Source of the DNA: JBMNNU01 sp050942695
Lineage (GTDB): Bacteria > Chloroflexota > UBA6077
DNA length: 10,929 nucleotides
Direction of reading: 5' to 3'
Assembly (NCBI GenBank): GCA_050942695.1
Contig: JBMNNU010000102.1
Span: 1 to 10,929, forward strand
The first letter of the stretch is position 1, and each line of letters starts with the position of its first letter. Position numbers and translations under genes: made by a program. Positions 1 to 6,526 of the stretch are shown piece by piece. Below the pieces are notes generated by a model. It was given only the letters and a program-made list of their open reading frames with translations. It was not told where the DNA came from and made no database searches.

Positions 1-732
1 CGCCTGCGCCGTGGCCTTAATCACCAGAGCCTGATAGGAAGGTGCAGTTTGCCCTTCCCGCTGAAGTCGACTTCTCAGGGCTACGATTTTCGACATATCG
101 ATGCGGGTAGAGAGGTAAAAGTGGGGGACAGTGGCTTTGCTTGCAACCATACGCTCGGCGATACGCCGCCGCATCGTCGATAGAGGCGCAGGTTGCCGTG
201 GCTCATCCCCACTCGTTCCCACACCCTGCCGTGTAGCGGCCAGAATATCTCGCTCGGTAATCCGCCCGCCGAGGCCACTCCCTGTTATGCTCGACAGATC
301 GATTCCTCGCTCGCGAGCGAGGCGCCGGGCTAGGGGTGTAGCCTGGGGCAACGCTCCAGGTGTCCGCGGCCGATCTGCGGTGAACGTTCGCTGACTCATC
401 TGGACTCCCCGTTCAGGAGGCTCAACCATCTCGAATGGAGTCTGCCCATCAAAACTAGGAGGTAGAACCCCCTCTCCTAGGAGCGTTTCCCCCATAGAAT
501 CGGCTAGATAGGCGATGGAGAGGGTAACGGCTACCGTTTTCCCTTCGGCGTAGAGGCGTTGGCGCAGGTATCCCGAAGCCGGTGATTCGACATCCATGGA
601 GACCTTATCCGTTTCCACGACCAGGAGCGGTTCCCCTTTTTCAACCCAATCACCTTCCCGCTTGAGCCACCGGACGATCTTGGCTTCCTCAACAGTCTCA
701 CCCAGCTTCGGCATTATTATCGGCCTGATCAT
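1..732 (-). CDS. Dihydrolipoamide acyltransferase (E2) of a 2-oxoacid dehydrogenase complex, 3'-truncated by window edge
   Basis: E2 carries the acyl group on a swinging lipoyl arm and transfers it to CoA. I translated 244 codons from an ATG at 732 with no stop before base 1. Residues 5-80 form a lipoyl domain (IIMPKLGETVEEAKIVRWLK start) with the lipoylated lysine K43 in ETDKVSMDVESPASG. Residues about 131-164 form the peripheral subunit-binding domain (ATPLARRLARERGIDLSSI, then GSGLGGRITERDIL), after a Pro/Gly/Thr-rich linker. From about 183 the catalytic domain begins (STMRRRIAERM, VPHFYLSTRIDMSKI) and is cut off; the usual HxxxD active site would lie outside the window. The start codon overlaps the E1beta stop as ATGA, so translation is probably coupled. 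There is a single lipoyl domain. Acyl specificity (pyruvate, acetoin or branched-chain) cannot be decided from this fragment. Confidence 0.93.
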   Translation of the reverse strand, partial: MIRPIIMPKLGETVEEAKIVRWLKREGDWVEKGEPLLVVETDKVSMDVESPASGYLRQRLYAEGKTVAVTLSIAYLADSMGETLLGEGVLPPSFDGQTPFEMVEPPERGVQMSQRTFTADRPRTPGALPQATPLARRLARERGIDLSSITGSGLGGRITERDILAATRQGVGTSGDEPRQPAPLSTMRRRIAERMVASKATVPHFYLSTRIDMSKIVALRSRLQREGQTAPSYQALVIKATAQA

Positions 733-1736
733 ACGAGAGCCTCTTTTTGGAGCAGTCCAGAGTACGCGAGCATCTCTCTGGCGGCTCGAACGATGCTGTC
801 CTCGCTGGGAATGGCTAGCTCTTCCAGATTCGGAGCCTTTGGAAGTGGGACATCCGCCCCGGCTACCCTGGAGACAGGAGCATCCAGCTCGTCGAATAGA
901 TTCTCACTTATCCACGCAGCCACTTCCGCGCCTACGCCGCCGGTCTTACACGCCTCGTGGACGATCAACGCTCTATGGGTCTTCCTCACCGAGTCGGCTA
1001 TGCCGTCTAGATCGAGGGGGGAGATAGTCCGCAGGTCCACCACCTCGGTTTCGAAACCCTCTTCGGCAAGCCTGCCGGCAGCCTTGAGAGAGGTGGCCAG
1101 CATACGAGAGTAAGTGAAGATGGTGAGATGGCGGCCGGGCCTCTTGACCTCGGCCTTACCGATAGGGACCAGATAATCCCCATCCGGAACATTGCCTTTA
1201 CTGCCATAGAGCATTTTGTGCTCAATGAATACGACGGGGTTATCGTCACGAATGGCCGACTTCAACAGCCCTTTGGCATCGTAGGGAGTCGCGGGCATGA
1301 CAACCTTGAGACCGGGTACGTGGAGAAGCCAGGCCTCGAGGCTTTGAGAATGGTGAGCTCCTAGGGTTCTGCCAGCGCCCCCTTCGGTGCGTAGCACCAT
1401 GGGCACCGTGGTCTTTCCGCCGAACATATAGCGGATTTTAGCCGCTTGATTCGCGATCTGATCCATGGCAAGGCCTAGGAAGTCGACGTACATTATCTCT
1501 ACAACGGGGCGCATACCGGTCATTGCTGCTCCGATTGCCGCGCCCACGAGGGTATTCTCCGATATGGGTGTATCTCGAACCCTTTCAGGGCCAAAACGAT
1601 CGAAGAGTCCCCGAGTAGCGCCGTAGGCACCTCCGTAGAGCCCAATATCCTCACCCATGAGGAAAACCGCCGGGTCCCTCTCCATCTCTTCCTGCAGAGC
1701 CTCGCTTATGGCCTGCCGATAGGTGATCTCTCGCAT
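729..1736 (-). CDS. 2-oxoacid (pyruvate/acetoin-type) dehydrogenase E1 component, beta subunit
   Basis: This is the beta half of the thiamine-diphosphate-dependent E1 heterotetramer, which decarboxylates a 2-oxoacid and reductively acylates the E2 lipoyl group. The 335-residue protein has the family's usual length. It opens with MREITYRQAISEALQEEM, has the GEDIGLYGGAYGATRGL segment, the TPP-contacting Glu in DTPISEN (E60), the GGAGRTLGAHHSQSLEAW loop, and the transketolase C-terminal domain (about 200-325; IVHEACKTGGVGAEVAA). I chose the ATG at 1736 over the upstream in-frame ATG at 1763 because family homology begins there and GGAG lies 7 nt upstream; the upstream start would overlap the E1alpha stop. 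The gene starts 19 bp after E1alpha and overlaps E2 by 4 bp (ATGA), so it is the middle gene of the operon. Pyruvate versus acetoin versus branched-chain specificity is not resolved. Confidence 0.95.
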   Translation of the reverse strand: MREITYRQAISEALQEEMERDPAVFLMGEDIGLYGGAYGATRGLFDRFGPERVRDTPISENTLVGAAIGAAMTGMRPVVEIMYVDFLGLAMDQIANQAAKIRYMFGGKTTVPMVLRTEGGAGRTLGAHHSQSLEAWLLHVPGLKVVMPATPYDAKGLLKSAIRDDNPVVFIEHKMLYGSKGNVPDGDYLVPIGKAEVKRPGRHLTIFTYSRMLATSLKAAGRLAEEGFETEVVDLRTISPLDLDGIADSVRKTHRALIVHEACKTGGVGAEVAAWISENLFDELDAPVSRVAGADVPLPKAPNLEELAIPSEDSIVRAAREMLAYSGLLQKEALV

Positions 1737-1755
1737 AATGACGCTCCAACAAAGC

Positions 1756-2721
1756 TCAGGCAAACAGGTCCTGGTAAAGCTCCGAATCCAAAGGCAAAGG
1801 GCTATCTAGGGCGAACTTCACCGCATCTTCGATCTCCATCTGAACGTTCGATTCGATATCGCTCAATTGATCTGGAGTAAACAGCGAGCCTGAAAGTAGT
1901 TTCTCGCGGAATAGTGCGATGGGGTCACGGTCGCGCCAAGAGGATTCCTCCTCACGGGTCCGATATGCACGCGGGTCGCTCCGGGAGTGCCCGTAGTAGC
2001 GATAGGTCTTGCACTCGATCAGCGAGGCCCCTTCGCCTCGCCTGGCCCGTTCGACCGCCCGGTATACGGCGTCCTGGACGGCCAGGACATCCATACCGTC
2101 CACGATCTCCCAGGGCAGAGCATAGGCAGCGGCGCGAGAAGCGATATCAGGGGTAGGGAACATCAATCTGGCAGGACCCGACATTGCGTACAGGTTGTTC
2201 TCACAAATGTAGACGACCGGTAGCTTCCACACCGCCGCCAGGTTGAGGGACTCGTGGAAGGTACCCTGGTTGGCTGCGCCATCGCCGAAAAAGCAGAGCA
2301 CCACCTGATCAGTATGCCGCAGTAGGATCGAGAGGCCAGCACCGGTGGCGATTGGGATACCGGCGCCTACGATACCGTTTGCGCCTAGGTTTCTGAGGTT
2401 TAAATCAGCGATGTGGAGCGACCCGCCCTTTCCTTTACAACAACCGGTAGCCTTGCCGAAGATTTCGGCCATCATCTCTCGCAGATTGCCACCCTTGGCG
2501 ATGCAGTGGCCGTGGCCGCGGTGAGTGCTGGTGATGTAGTCATCTTCTCGCAATGCGGCACAGGCCCCAACGGCAACGGCCTCTTCACCTGCATAGAGGT
2601 GCGACCCGCCCTCTATGAGGTTTTGTCCCAACAGCTCCATAACCTTGTCTTCAAAGTAGCGAATGCGAAGCATGTCCCGATAGTACTGGGCATACTGCTT
2701 CGCGTTCTCCGGTATCAGCAT
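1756..2721 (-). CDS. 2-oxoacid (pyruvate/acetoin-type) dehydrogenase E1 component, alpha subunit
   Basis: The alpha subunit binds the TPP diphosphate and Mg2+. From the ATG at 2721 it has 321 residues, typical for the acetoin/pyruvate E1alpha group. Visible motifs are RYFEDKVMEL (21-30), STHRGHGHCIAKG (65-77), GKGGSLHIADL (97-106) and the TPP motif GDGAANQGTFHESLN (146-160) ending in ENN (174-176). The conserved YRYYGHSRSDP loop (240-250) precedes a helical C-terminus. Two adjacent ATGs occur at 2724 and 2721; GGGAGG at 2727-2732 sits 2 and 5 nt from them, which favours 2721. A TTG-initiated extension to 2763 is possible but lacks family homology. A near-consensus promoter lies 80 bp upstream. 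Substrate is uncertain: the short length and Gly/His-rich loop recall acetoin dehydrogenase AcoA as much as PdhA. Confidence 0.95.
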   Translation of the reverse strand: MLIPENAKQYAQYYRDMLRIRYFEDKVMELLGQNLIEGGSHLYAGEEAVAVGACAALREDDYITSTHRGHGHCIAKGGNLREMMAEIFGKATGCCKGKGGSLHIADLNLRNLGANGIVGAGIPIATGAGLSILLRHTDQVVLCFFGDGAANQGTFHESLNLAAVWKLPVVYICENNLYAMSGPARLMFPTPDIASRAAAYALPWEIVDGMDVLAVQDAVYRAVERARRGEGASLIECKTYRYYGHSRSDPRAYRTREEESSWRDRDPIALFREKLLSGSLFTPDQLSDIESNVQMEIEDAVKFALDSPLPLDSELYQDLFA

Positions 2722-2808
2722 CATCGCCTCCCGGCTATCTACCGACGGACAACACCCGCCCAAGCCTTAGTAATCTGTGTTCATAATATATGCAAACGCC
2801 TGGAGCGA

Positions 2809-2837
2809 ACTATATGCCGGGTGAAATGAGCTGTCAA
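2809..2837 (-). promoter_or_regulatory. Sigma-70-type promoter of the E1alpha-E1beta-E2 operon
   Basis: Read on the minus strand, TTGACA (2837-2832), a 17-nt spacer and TATAGT (2814-2809) match the housekeeping consensus at 11 of 12 positions. The start of transcription would be near 2802, giving a leader of about 80 nt before the ATG at 2721. The -35 box begins 7 bp past the stop codon of the upstream acidic protein gene, so the dehydrogenase operon can be transcribed independently of it. Confidence 0.72.
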
Positions 2838-2844
2838 ACCGCCA

Positions 2845-3216
2845 CTATTTGCGGGGCATCTCCTCGTCGCTCTCTTTCGGCGTGAAGCCTTCGCCCACAC
2901 CCGGCGGCGTTGCGTTCAGAACGTCCCCGCGCGGATCGTCTTCCTGGCCAAAAGCCCCCTGATCGTAGGCTTCGTCGCCTCCTCCAACTCGGGTCTCCCC
3001 AAAACCATCTGTTATCAGCCTGTTCCAGGCTTCATCCGTGAAATCTTCCTGGGCCACGATATTAGCACCCGGAGCAACCACCTCGTCTCCGGTAGCCACA
3101 AAGGGGCCGCGATCCGGATCGTCCAAGTCGAAATAGGTGTAGCCTGGGCGAAGCTTGCGCTCGGGTCCATACAAACCAGACGCCGTCGATCTCTCACGTC
3201 TCACAGGTTCAGCCAT
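2845..3216 (-). CDS. Small acidic hypothetical protein
   Basis: I do not recognise this 123-residue protein. The start is well supported: GGAGG lies 7 nt before the ATG at 3216. The sequence is rich in Asp, Glu, Gly and Pro, with a basic N-terminus (MAEPVRRERSTASG), a central stretch with aromatic residues (GYTYFDLDDPDRGPFVA, then DFTDEAWNRLI) and an acidic low-complexity tail (EAYDQGAFGQEDDPRGD to ESDEEMPRK). There is no signal peptide, membrane segment or cysteine pair, so a soluble and partly disordered protein is likely. It is co-directional with the dehydrogenase genes 123 bp downstream, but those have their own promoter, so a shared role is not implied. It could be a lineage-specific accessory protein. 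Confidence 0.6.
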   Translation of the reverse strand: MAEPVRRERSTASGLYGPERKLRPGYTYFDLDDPDRGPFVATGDEVVAPGANIVAQEDFTDEAWNRLITDGFGETRVGGGDEAYDQGAFGQEDDPRGDVLNATPPGVGEGFTPKESDEEMPRK

Positions 3217-3299
3217 TTCGCTTCCTCCCGATTTTCACAAAAAAACTTCTGGGGGAGCGGGCAATAACCGTGCCCCTGGAGGTTGGAGACTCTGCATTT

Positions 3300-3326
3300 T
3301 TATCGCAGCGGTTCCCGACGCGATAA
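3300..3326. repeat. Short perfect inverted repeat upstream of the acidic protein gene
   Basis: TTATCGC (3300-3306) and GCGATAA (3320-3326) form a perfect 7-bp inverted repeat with a 13-nt spacer, in the 282-bp interval between the acidic protein and the receiver gene. A second weak arm pair, GGGCA/TGCCC (3259-3263/3271-3275), lies nearer the start codon. The geometry would suit an operator or a leader hairpin, but no function can be read from it. I see no convincing gene in 3217-3498. Confidence 0.3.
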
Positions 3327-3498
3327 CGACTCACCATTACCCGATCCGCCGATCCGAATAACCCATGCTGAAGACCACAGGAAGAGAGATAAAGAGGTAG
3401 AACCCCGCTTACTGCTTCTAATCCAAGGAAGGATCTAAAGCAAAAGCAGGTGAAGGGAGCCATAGTAGGATTGATCGTCTGGGACTAAAGCGGATTGC

Positions 3499-3891
3499 TT
3501 AGGCCAAGGCCTGGCCATCCATTTGAGCAGGCCCGATCACGCGTCTGACAGTGCTGACTAATCGGTCCAAATCGAAAGGCTTTCCCAACCAATCATTTGC
3601 GCCTATCTCGTCCGCCGATTCTTTAGCATCCTCGGATGCCGTCAGCACCACAATAGGTACATGGAAACCATGCTTCTTACGGAATTCAGACGCAAAGCTC
3701 CACCCATCGACCCCGGGCATCTTCATGTCCAGTAAGATCAGGTCGGGCATCGATCTCTCCACCGATTTCAGGGCATCACCCCCATCGGCGGCTCTCGCTA
3801 CGCCATAACCCTCCTGTCGTAAGACAATGCTTATCAACTCCTGCAGGTCCCATTCGTCATCAACCACCAGCACCGTTTTCCGACCAGTCAT
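3499..3891 (-). CDS. Orphan CheY-like single-domain response regulator
   Basis: A stand-alone receiver domain of 130 residues that would take a phosphoryl group from a histidine kinase. All signature residues are present: the acidic pair D11/D12 (VLVVDDEWD), the phospho-acceptor D55 (DLILLDMKMPGVDGW), the switch T84 (VVLTASED) and K104 before proline (LGKPFD). No output domain follows, so it would act by protein-protein contact or in a phosphorelay. The translation can begin at a GTG (3897) two codons earlier, but AAGG sits 6 nt before the ATG at 3891, so I prefer 3891. No kinase gene is visible nearby. It is transcribed divergently from the phosphoesterase gene and has a promoter and leader hairpin of its own. 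Confidence 0.93.
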   Translation of the reverse strand: MTGRKTVLVVDDEWDLQELISIVLRQEGYGVARAADGGDALKSVERSMPDLILLDMKMPGVDGWSFASEFRKKHGFHVPIVVLTASEDAKESADEIGANDWLGKPFDLDRLVSTVRRVIGPAQMDGQALA

Positions 3892-3910
3892 CTTCACCCT
3901 TCGCCCATCG

Positions 3911-3934
3911 TAAAAGCAGAAATCGGGTTTCTGC
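3911..3934 (-). terminator. Leader hairpin with T-run (possible attenuator) before the receiver gene
   Basis: GCAGAAA (3916-3922) and TTTCTGC (3928-3934) pair perfectly over 7 bp around a 5-nt loop. On the minus strand the stem is followed by TTTTA, as in a small intrinsic terminator. It lies between the proposed promoter (3976-4004) and the ATG at 3891, so it would sit in the receiver mRNA leader. The stem is A/T-rich in its upper part and the T-run is short, so strength is doubtful. Confidence 0.35.
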
Positions 3935-3975
3935 AGCCCAGTGAAATCCAGAACAGCGGCAGCACAACAGCGTTG

Positions 3976-4004
3976 ATGTTAGTAGTTGATACCCTTCAAG
4001 TCAA
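3976..4004 (-). promoter_or_regulatory. Sigma-70-type promoter of the receiver gene
   Basis: On the minus strand TTGACT (4004-3999), a 17-nt spacer and TAACAT (3981-3976) match the consensus at 9 of 12 positions. Transcription would begin near 3969, about 78 nt before the receiver ATG, and would include the hairpin at 3916-3934. For the plus-strand phosphoesterase gene I find only a TAGAAT -10-like hexamer at 4028-4033 without a good -35. Confidence 0.5.
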
Positions 4005-4109
4005 TAAGAAGTTTCATAGTAATTCGTTAGAATAGCGGCCCTACTAATTCGCTCAACGTTATGGCACGACTGATGCTTTCCGCAAACCCCATAGTAGAGT
4101 AGGTTCAAA

Positions 4110-4859
4110 GTGGATAGTATGCCAAGGATTGCGGCTGTAGCAGACGTTCACTGCCACGAACACATGCGCGGTCAATTAGCGGAGAGCCTGCGCGACGTCA
4201 ATGACCGTGCAGATATCTTGATAATAGCCGGTGATCTCACCTCCAGCGGCCAGCTTTCGGAAGCGCGAGAGCTTCTCAAGGAATTGCGCCACGTAACCAT
4301 TCCCATCATCGCTGTGCTCGGCAATCACGACTTCGAGCACGATCAACAGGATCAAATCCACGATTTCCTGAAAACCAGCGGAATCCTAATCCTGGATGGC
4401 GAAGGGGTCGAACTGGATGTACGGGGAGAGAGAATCGGTTTCGCTGGAACAAAGGGGTTCGCTGGCGGGTTCGGGCGCTTTCTGCTGACAGGCTACGGTG
4501 AACAGGCCATCAAGGATTTCGTGCTGGCTGGGGTCGTCGAGGTGGAGAAGTTAGAGCGAGCGCTCTCGCAGCTTCAAGCCAGGCGTAGGGTCGTCATTCT
4601 CCACTACTCTCCCATACGTGAGACACTCGTTGGAGAGTCCCTGGAGCTTTATCCTTTCCTGGGCAACTCGGAGTTGAGCAAACCGATCGATAACTTTGGG
4701 GTAGAGGTGGTGTTTCATGGCCATAGCCACTACGGTTCGAGACTAGGACACACCAAGGCAGGCATCCCCGTCTTCAACGTTAGCCAGACACTCGTGTCGA
4801 CCTACCACCTCCTGGAGCTTTCCGAAACCCCAATCGCAAGCGAGGTAGCAAATGAGTGA
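4110..4859 (+). CDS. Metallophosphoesterase (Icc/COG2129-like predicted phosphoesterase)
   Basis: A calcineurin-like di-metal phosphoesterase of 249 residues. The full metal-binding set is visible: D12-x-H14 (AAVADVHCH), D42 (IIAGDLTSSG), N72-H73 (LGNHDFEHD), H165 (VILHYSP) and G204-H-S-H207 (FHGHSHYG). The glycine-rich GTKGFAGGFGR insert (113-123) is typical of the Icc-related group, not of nuclease SbcD/Mre11 members. The start is either GTG at 4110, with AGG 6 nt upstream, or ATG at 4119 (MPRIAAVADVH), which leaves no needless N-terminal residues; both are plausible. There is no signal peptide, so it should be cytosolic. Substrate is unknown; phosphodiesters such as cyclic nucleotides or nucleotide-modified ends are possibilities for the fold. 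Its last 8 bp overlap the nucleotidyltransferase gene, indicating translational coupling and perhaps a joint function. Confidence 0.9.
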   Translation: MDSMPRIAAVADVHCHEHMRGQLAESLRDVNDRADILIIAGDLTSSGQLSEARELLKELRHVTIPIIAVLGNHDFEHDQQDQIHDFLKTSGILILDGEGVELDVRGERIGFAGTKGFAGGFGRFLLTGYGEQAIKDFVLAGVVEVEKLERALSQLQARRRVVILHYSPIRETLVGESLELYPFLGNSELSKPIDNFGVEVVFHGHSHYGSRLGHTKAGIPVFNVSQTLVSTYHLLELSETPIASEVANE

Positions 4860-5538
4860 GGAGCGCCCCTCGTCCAGAAGCTGGATCTTCGTCCGCGTCC
4901 TGAGGCAGACGGTGGATGCGTTGAAAAAAGCTGAAGTACCCTTTCTAGTTATTGGCGGCTTGGCTGCCAAGACCTACGGCAAGAGGCGGACAACCCACGA
5001 TATCGACGTCTTCGTAAAGCCGTCTGATGCGCCCAGGGCCATGGAGGCGCTAGCACAGGAAGGCTTCACAACTGAGGTGACCTACCCCGATTGGTTGTAC
5101 AAAGGGTTCAAGTATGATGTGATGGTGGATATCATCTTCCGGTCGGAAGGGGGAATCGAGCTCGACGACGAGACTCTACGGCGAGCCCGCTCCATGGAGT
5201 ATCGAGGAAGGACGCTGCCGGTAGTCCCTCCCGAGGTGCTGATGTTGATGAAAGTCTTCGCCCTCCACGATACCCACGCCGCCAACACGCACTGGCGCCA
5301 CTGGCGCGATGCCGTTTCGGTGCTGAAGAACGTCCCGATCGATTACAACTTCCTCCACCAGAAGGCTTTGGAATTGGGTCCTGATATCGTATTAGGCTTC
5401 CTCTTGCTGGCGCAGATCGAAGGTGCGAAGCCGGAAGCCTGGGCTGTAGCGCGGCTGGCCGAGGTGGTTGTAGACCGGGCCAGGACAAACACGCTGTTAA
5501 CTCAGGTGCGCAGGGAGAGAGAGCCCAAAGCGGCGTAG
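4852..5538 (+). CDS. Nucleotidyltransferase-fold protein (MNT/AbiEii/DUF6036-like)
   Basis: A 228-residue protein of the polymerase-beta-type nucleotidyltransferase superfamily. The core is clear: FLVIGGLAAKTYGKRRTTHD carries the GG helix motif (G35-G36) and leads into D50-I-D52, the paired catalytic aspartates, with D93 (VMVDIIF) as the likely third acidic residue. The PPEVLMLMKVFALHD segment (126-140) followed by an Asp-containing HWRDAVSVLK helix (150-159) resembles the KL...RxxxKDxxDV region of AbiEii-like and DUF6036 proteins. These families transfer nucleotides to RNA or protein, or act as toxins, but this member's target is unknown. It starts at ATG 4852 inside the phosphoesterase gene (8-bp overlap). 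No toxin-antitoxin HTH partner is seen; the partner here is a phosphoesterase. Confidence 0.82.
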   Translation: MSEERPSSRSWIFVRVLRQTVDALKKAEVPFLVIGGLAAKTYGKRRTTHDIDVFVKPSDAPRAMEALAQEGFTTEVTYPDWLYKGFKYDVMVDIIFRSEGGIELDDETLRRARSMEYRGRTLPVVPPEVLMLMKVFALHDTHAANTHWRHWRDAVSVLKNVPIDYNFLHQKALELGPDIVLGFLLLAQIEGAKPEAWAVARLAEVVVDRARTNTLLTQVRREREPKAA

Positions 5539-5764
5539 CTACGATACTGCCCAAAGAATAAAATAAATATAGCGAACCATCTCATCTGGCCCTCTTCAGC
5601 CAAATAAGGATGCTTCAATCCCCAGCCCAACGTGGCAGCAGGGTCAGCCCATTAACGCCATTAATCTGATAGACTAGCCCCGAGAATAATGCGCGTGGAG
5701 CCTGAAAAAACGCGATGACTCAGAACTCAGGACTCGTGACAAAGATATCGAGGTGCATCACCTG

Positions 5765-6526
5765 ATGGTTGCGTTAGTATCCACTATGCACGATCCCGAA
5801 GGGCGAATGGTCGAAGCCACGAAGCTACTCATCGATCGACTCCTGGAGATGTACGAAGCCGTTGTAGTTGCCCCCACCTCTCATACTTCACCAGATATAC
5901 TCGATGCCCTGAGAGGGGCTACGGTAGAACTGTTGGAAGAAAGCAACGGCCGCATCGGTGTCGGCCGCCGCCATGCCCTGAGAATGGGGTTGAGGACCAC
6001 CGCTTCGCACTTACAATACTGTGATTTCGACCGCATCCTGCACTGGATAGGACGTTACCCAGAGGAACTAGCCTCCACTCTGGAAGAACTCCAAAAGTAT
6101 GATTACACGATAATCGGGCGCACCGACAGGGCCTTCGCCAGCCATCCCCGTGTGCAGCGGGATACAGAGGCCATCACCAACCACGCCTTTTCCCTCTGGT
6201 TTGGCCAACCCGTTGATATCAGTGCAGGTTCATGCGGTGTTTCTCGCCGGGCGGCAGCGTTGCTTCTGGAGAAATCAGTAGCCCCCTCCAACGCTACCGA
6301 TGCAGAATGGCCGGCGCTTGTGCAAACGACAGGGAAGATGACAGTGGGATTCACCAGGACAGAGGGGCTGGAGTTCGAGACTCCCGATTACTTTGCCGAC
6401 GAGATTGCTCAGGCTGGATCTCTGGAAGCCTGGCTCGAGGAGCGATCCAGGCCACTTACTGCCTGGATCGCCCGCACCCGCCTTACGCTCGAGTCGCTAG
6501 AGTCTATACTGGCAGTATCGGCTTAG
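5765..6526 (+). CDS. Putative GT-A-fold glycosyltransferase-like protein
   Basis: From the ATG at 5765 the protein has 253 residues. I infer a nucleotide-diphospho-sugar transferase fold from an N-terminal MVALVSTMHDPEGRM strand-loop, a DxD-type motif in YCDFDRILHW (D87, D89) followed by a YPEEL helix, IIGRTDRAFASHP (116-128), and a later DISAGSCGVSRRAAALLL (151-168) resembling the acceptor-side segment of family 2 enzymes. Substrate is unknown, and no membrane segment or signal peptide is seen. GAGG (5750-5753) lies 11 nt before this ATG; the GTG at 5753 overlaps that GAGG, so I reject it as start. The 226 bp upstream contain no clear promoter, only an AATAAT -10-like hexamer at about 5690. 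Its TAG stop overlaps the stop of the convergent decarboxylase beta gene. Confidence in the fold is moderate. Confidence 0.72.
   Translation: MVALVSTMHDPEGRMVEATKLLIDRLLEMYEAVVVAPTSHTSPDILDALRGATVELLEESNGRIGVGRRHALRMGLRTTASHLQYCDFDRILHWIGRYPEELASTLEELQKYDYTIIGRTDRAFASHPRVQRDTEAITNHAFSLWFGQPVDISAGSCGVSRRAAALLLEKSVAPSNATDAEWPALVQTTGKMTVGFTRTEGLEFETPDYFADEIAQAGSLEAWLEERSRPLTAWIARTRLTLESLESILAVSA

Noticed and set aside
131..394. Plus-strand open frames inside the E2, E1beta and E1alpha genes
   Set aside because: They are shadows of well-supported minus-strand genes, with arginine/proline-rich or nondescript translations and no ribosome binding sites.
1737..1763. Upstream ATG (1763) extending the E1beta protein by nine residues
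   Set aside because: The extension lacks family homology and overlaps the E1alpha stop; the ATG at 1736 has GGAG at a 7-nt spacing.
3209..3463. 84-codon minus-strand open frame upstream of the acidic protein
   Set aside because: It overlaps the start of the acidic protein in another frame, has a composition unlike a bacterial protein and no supported start.
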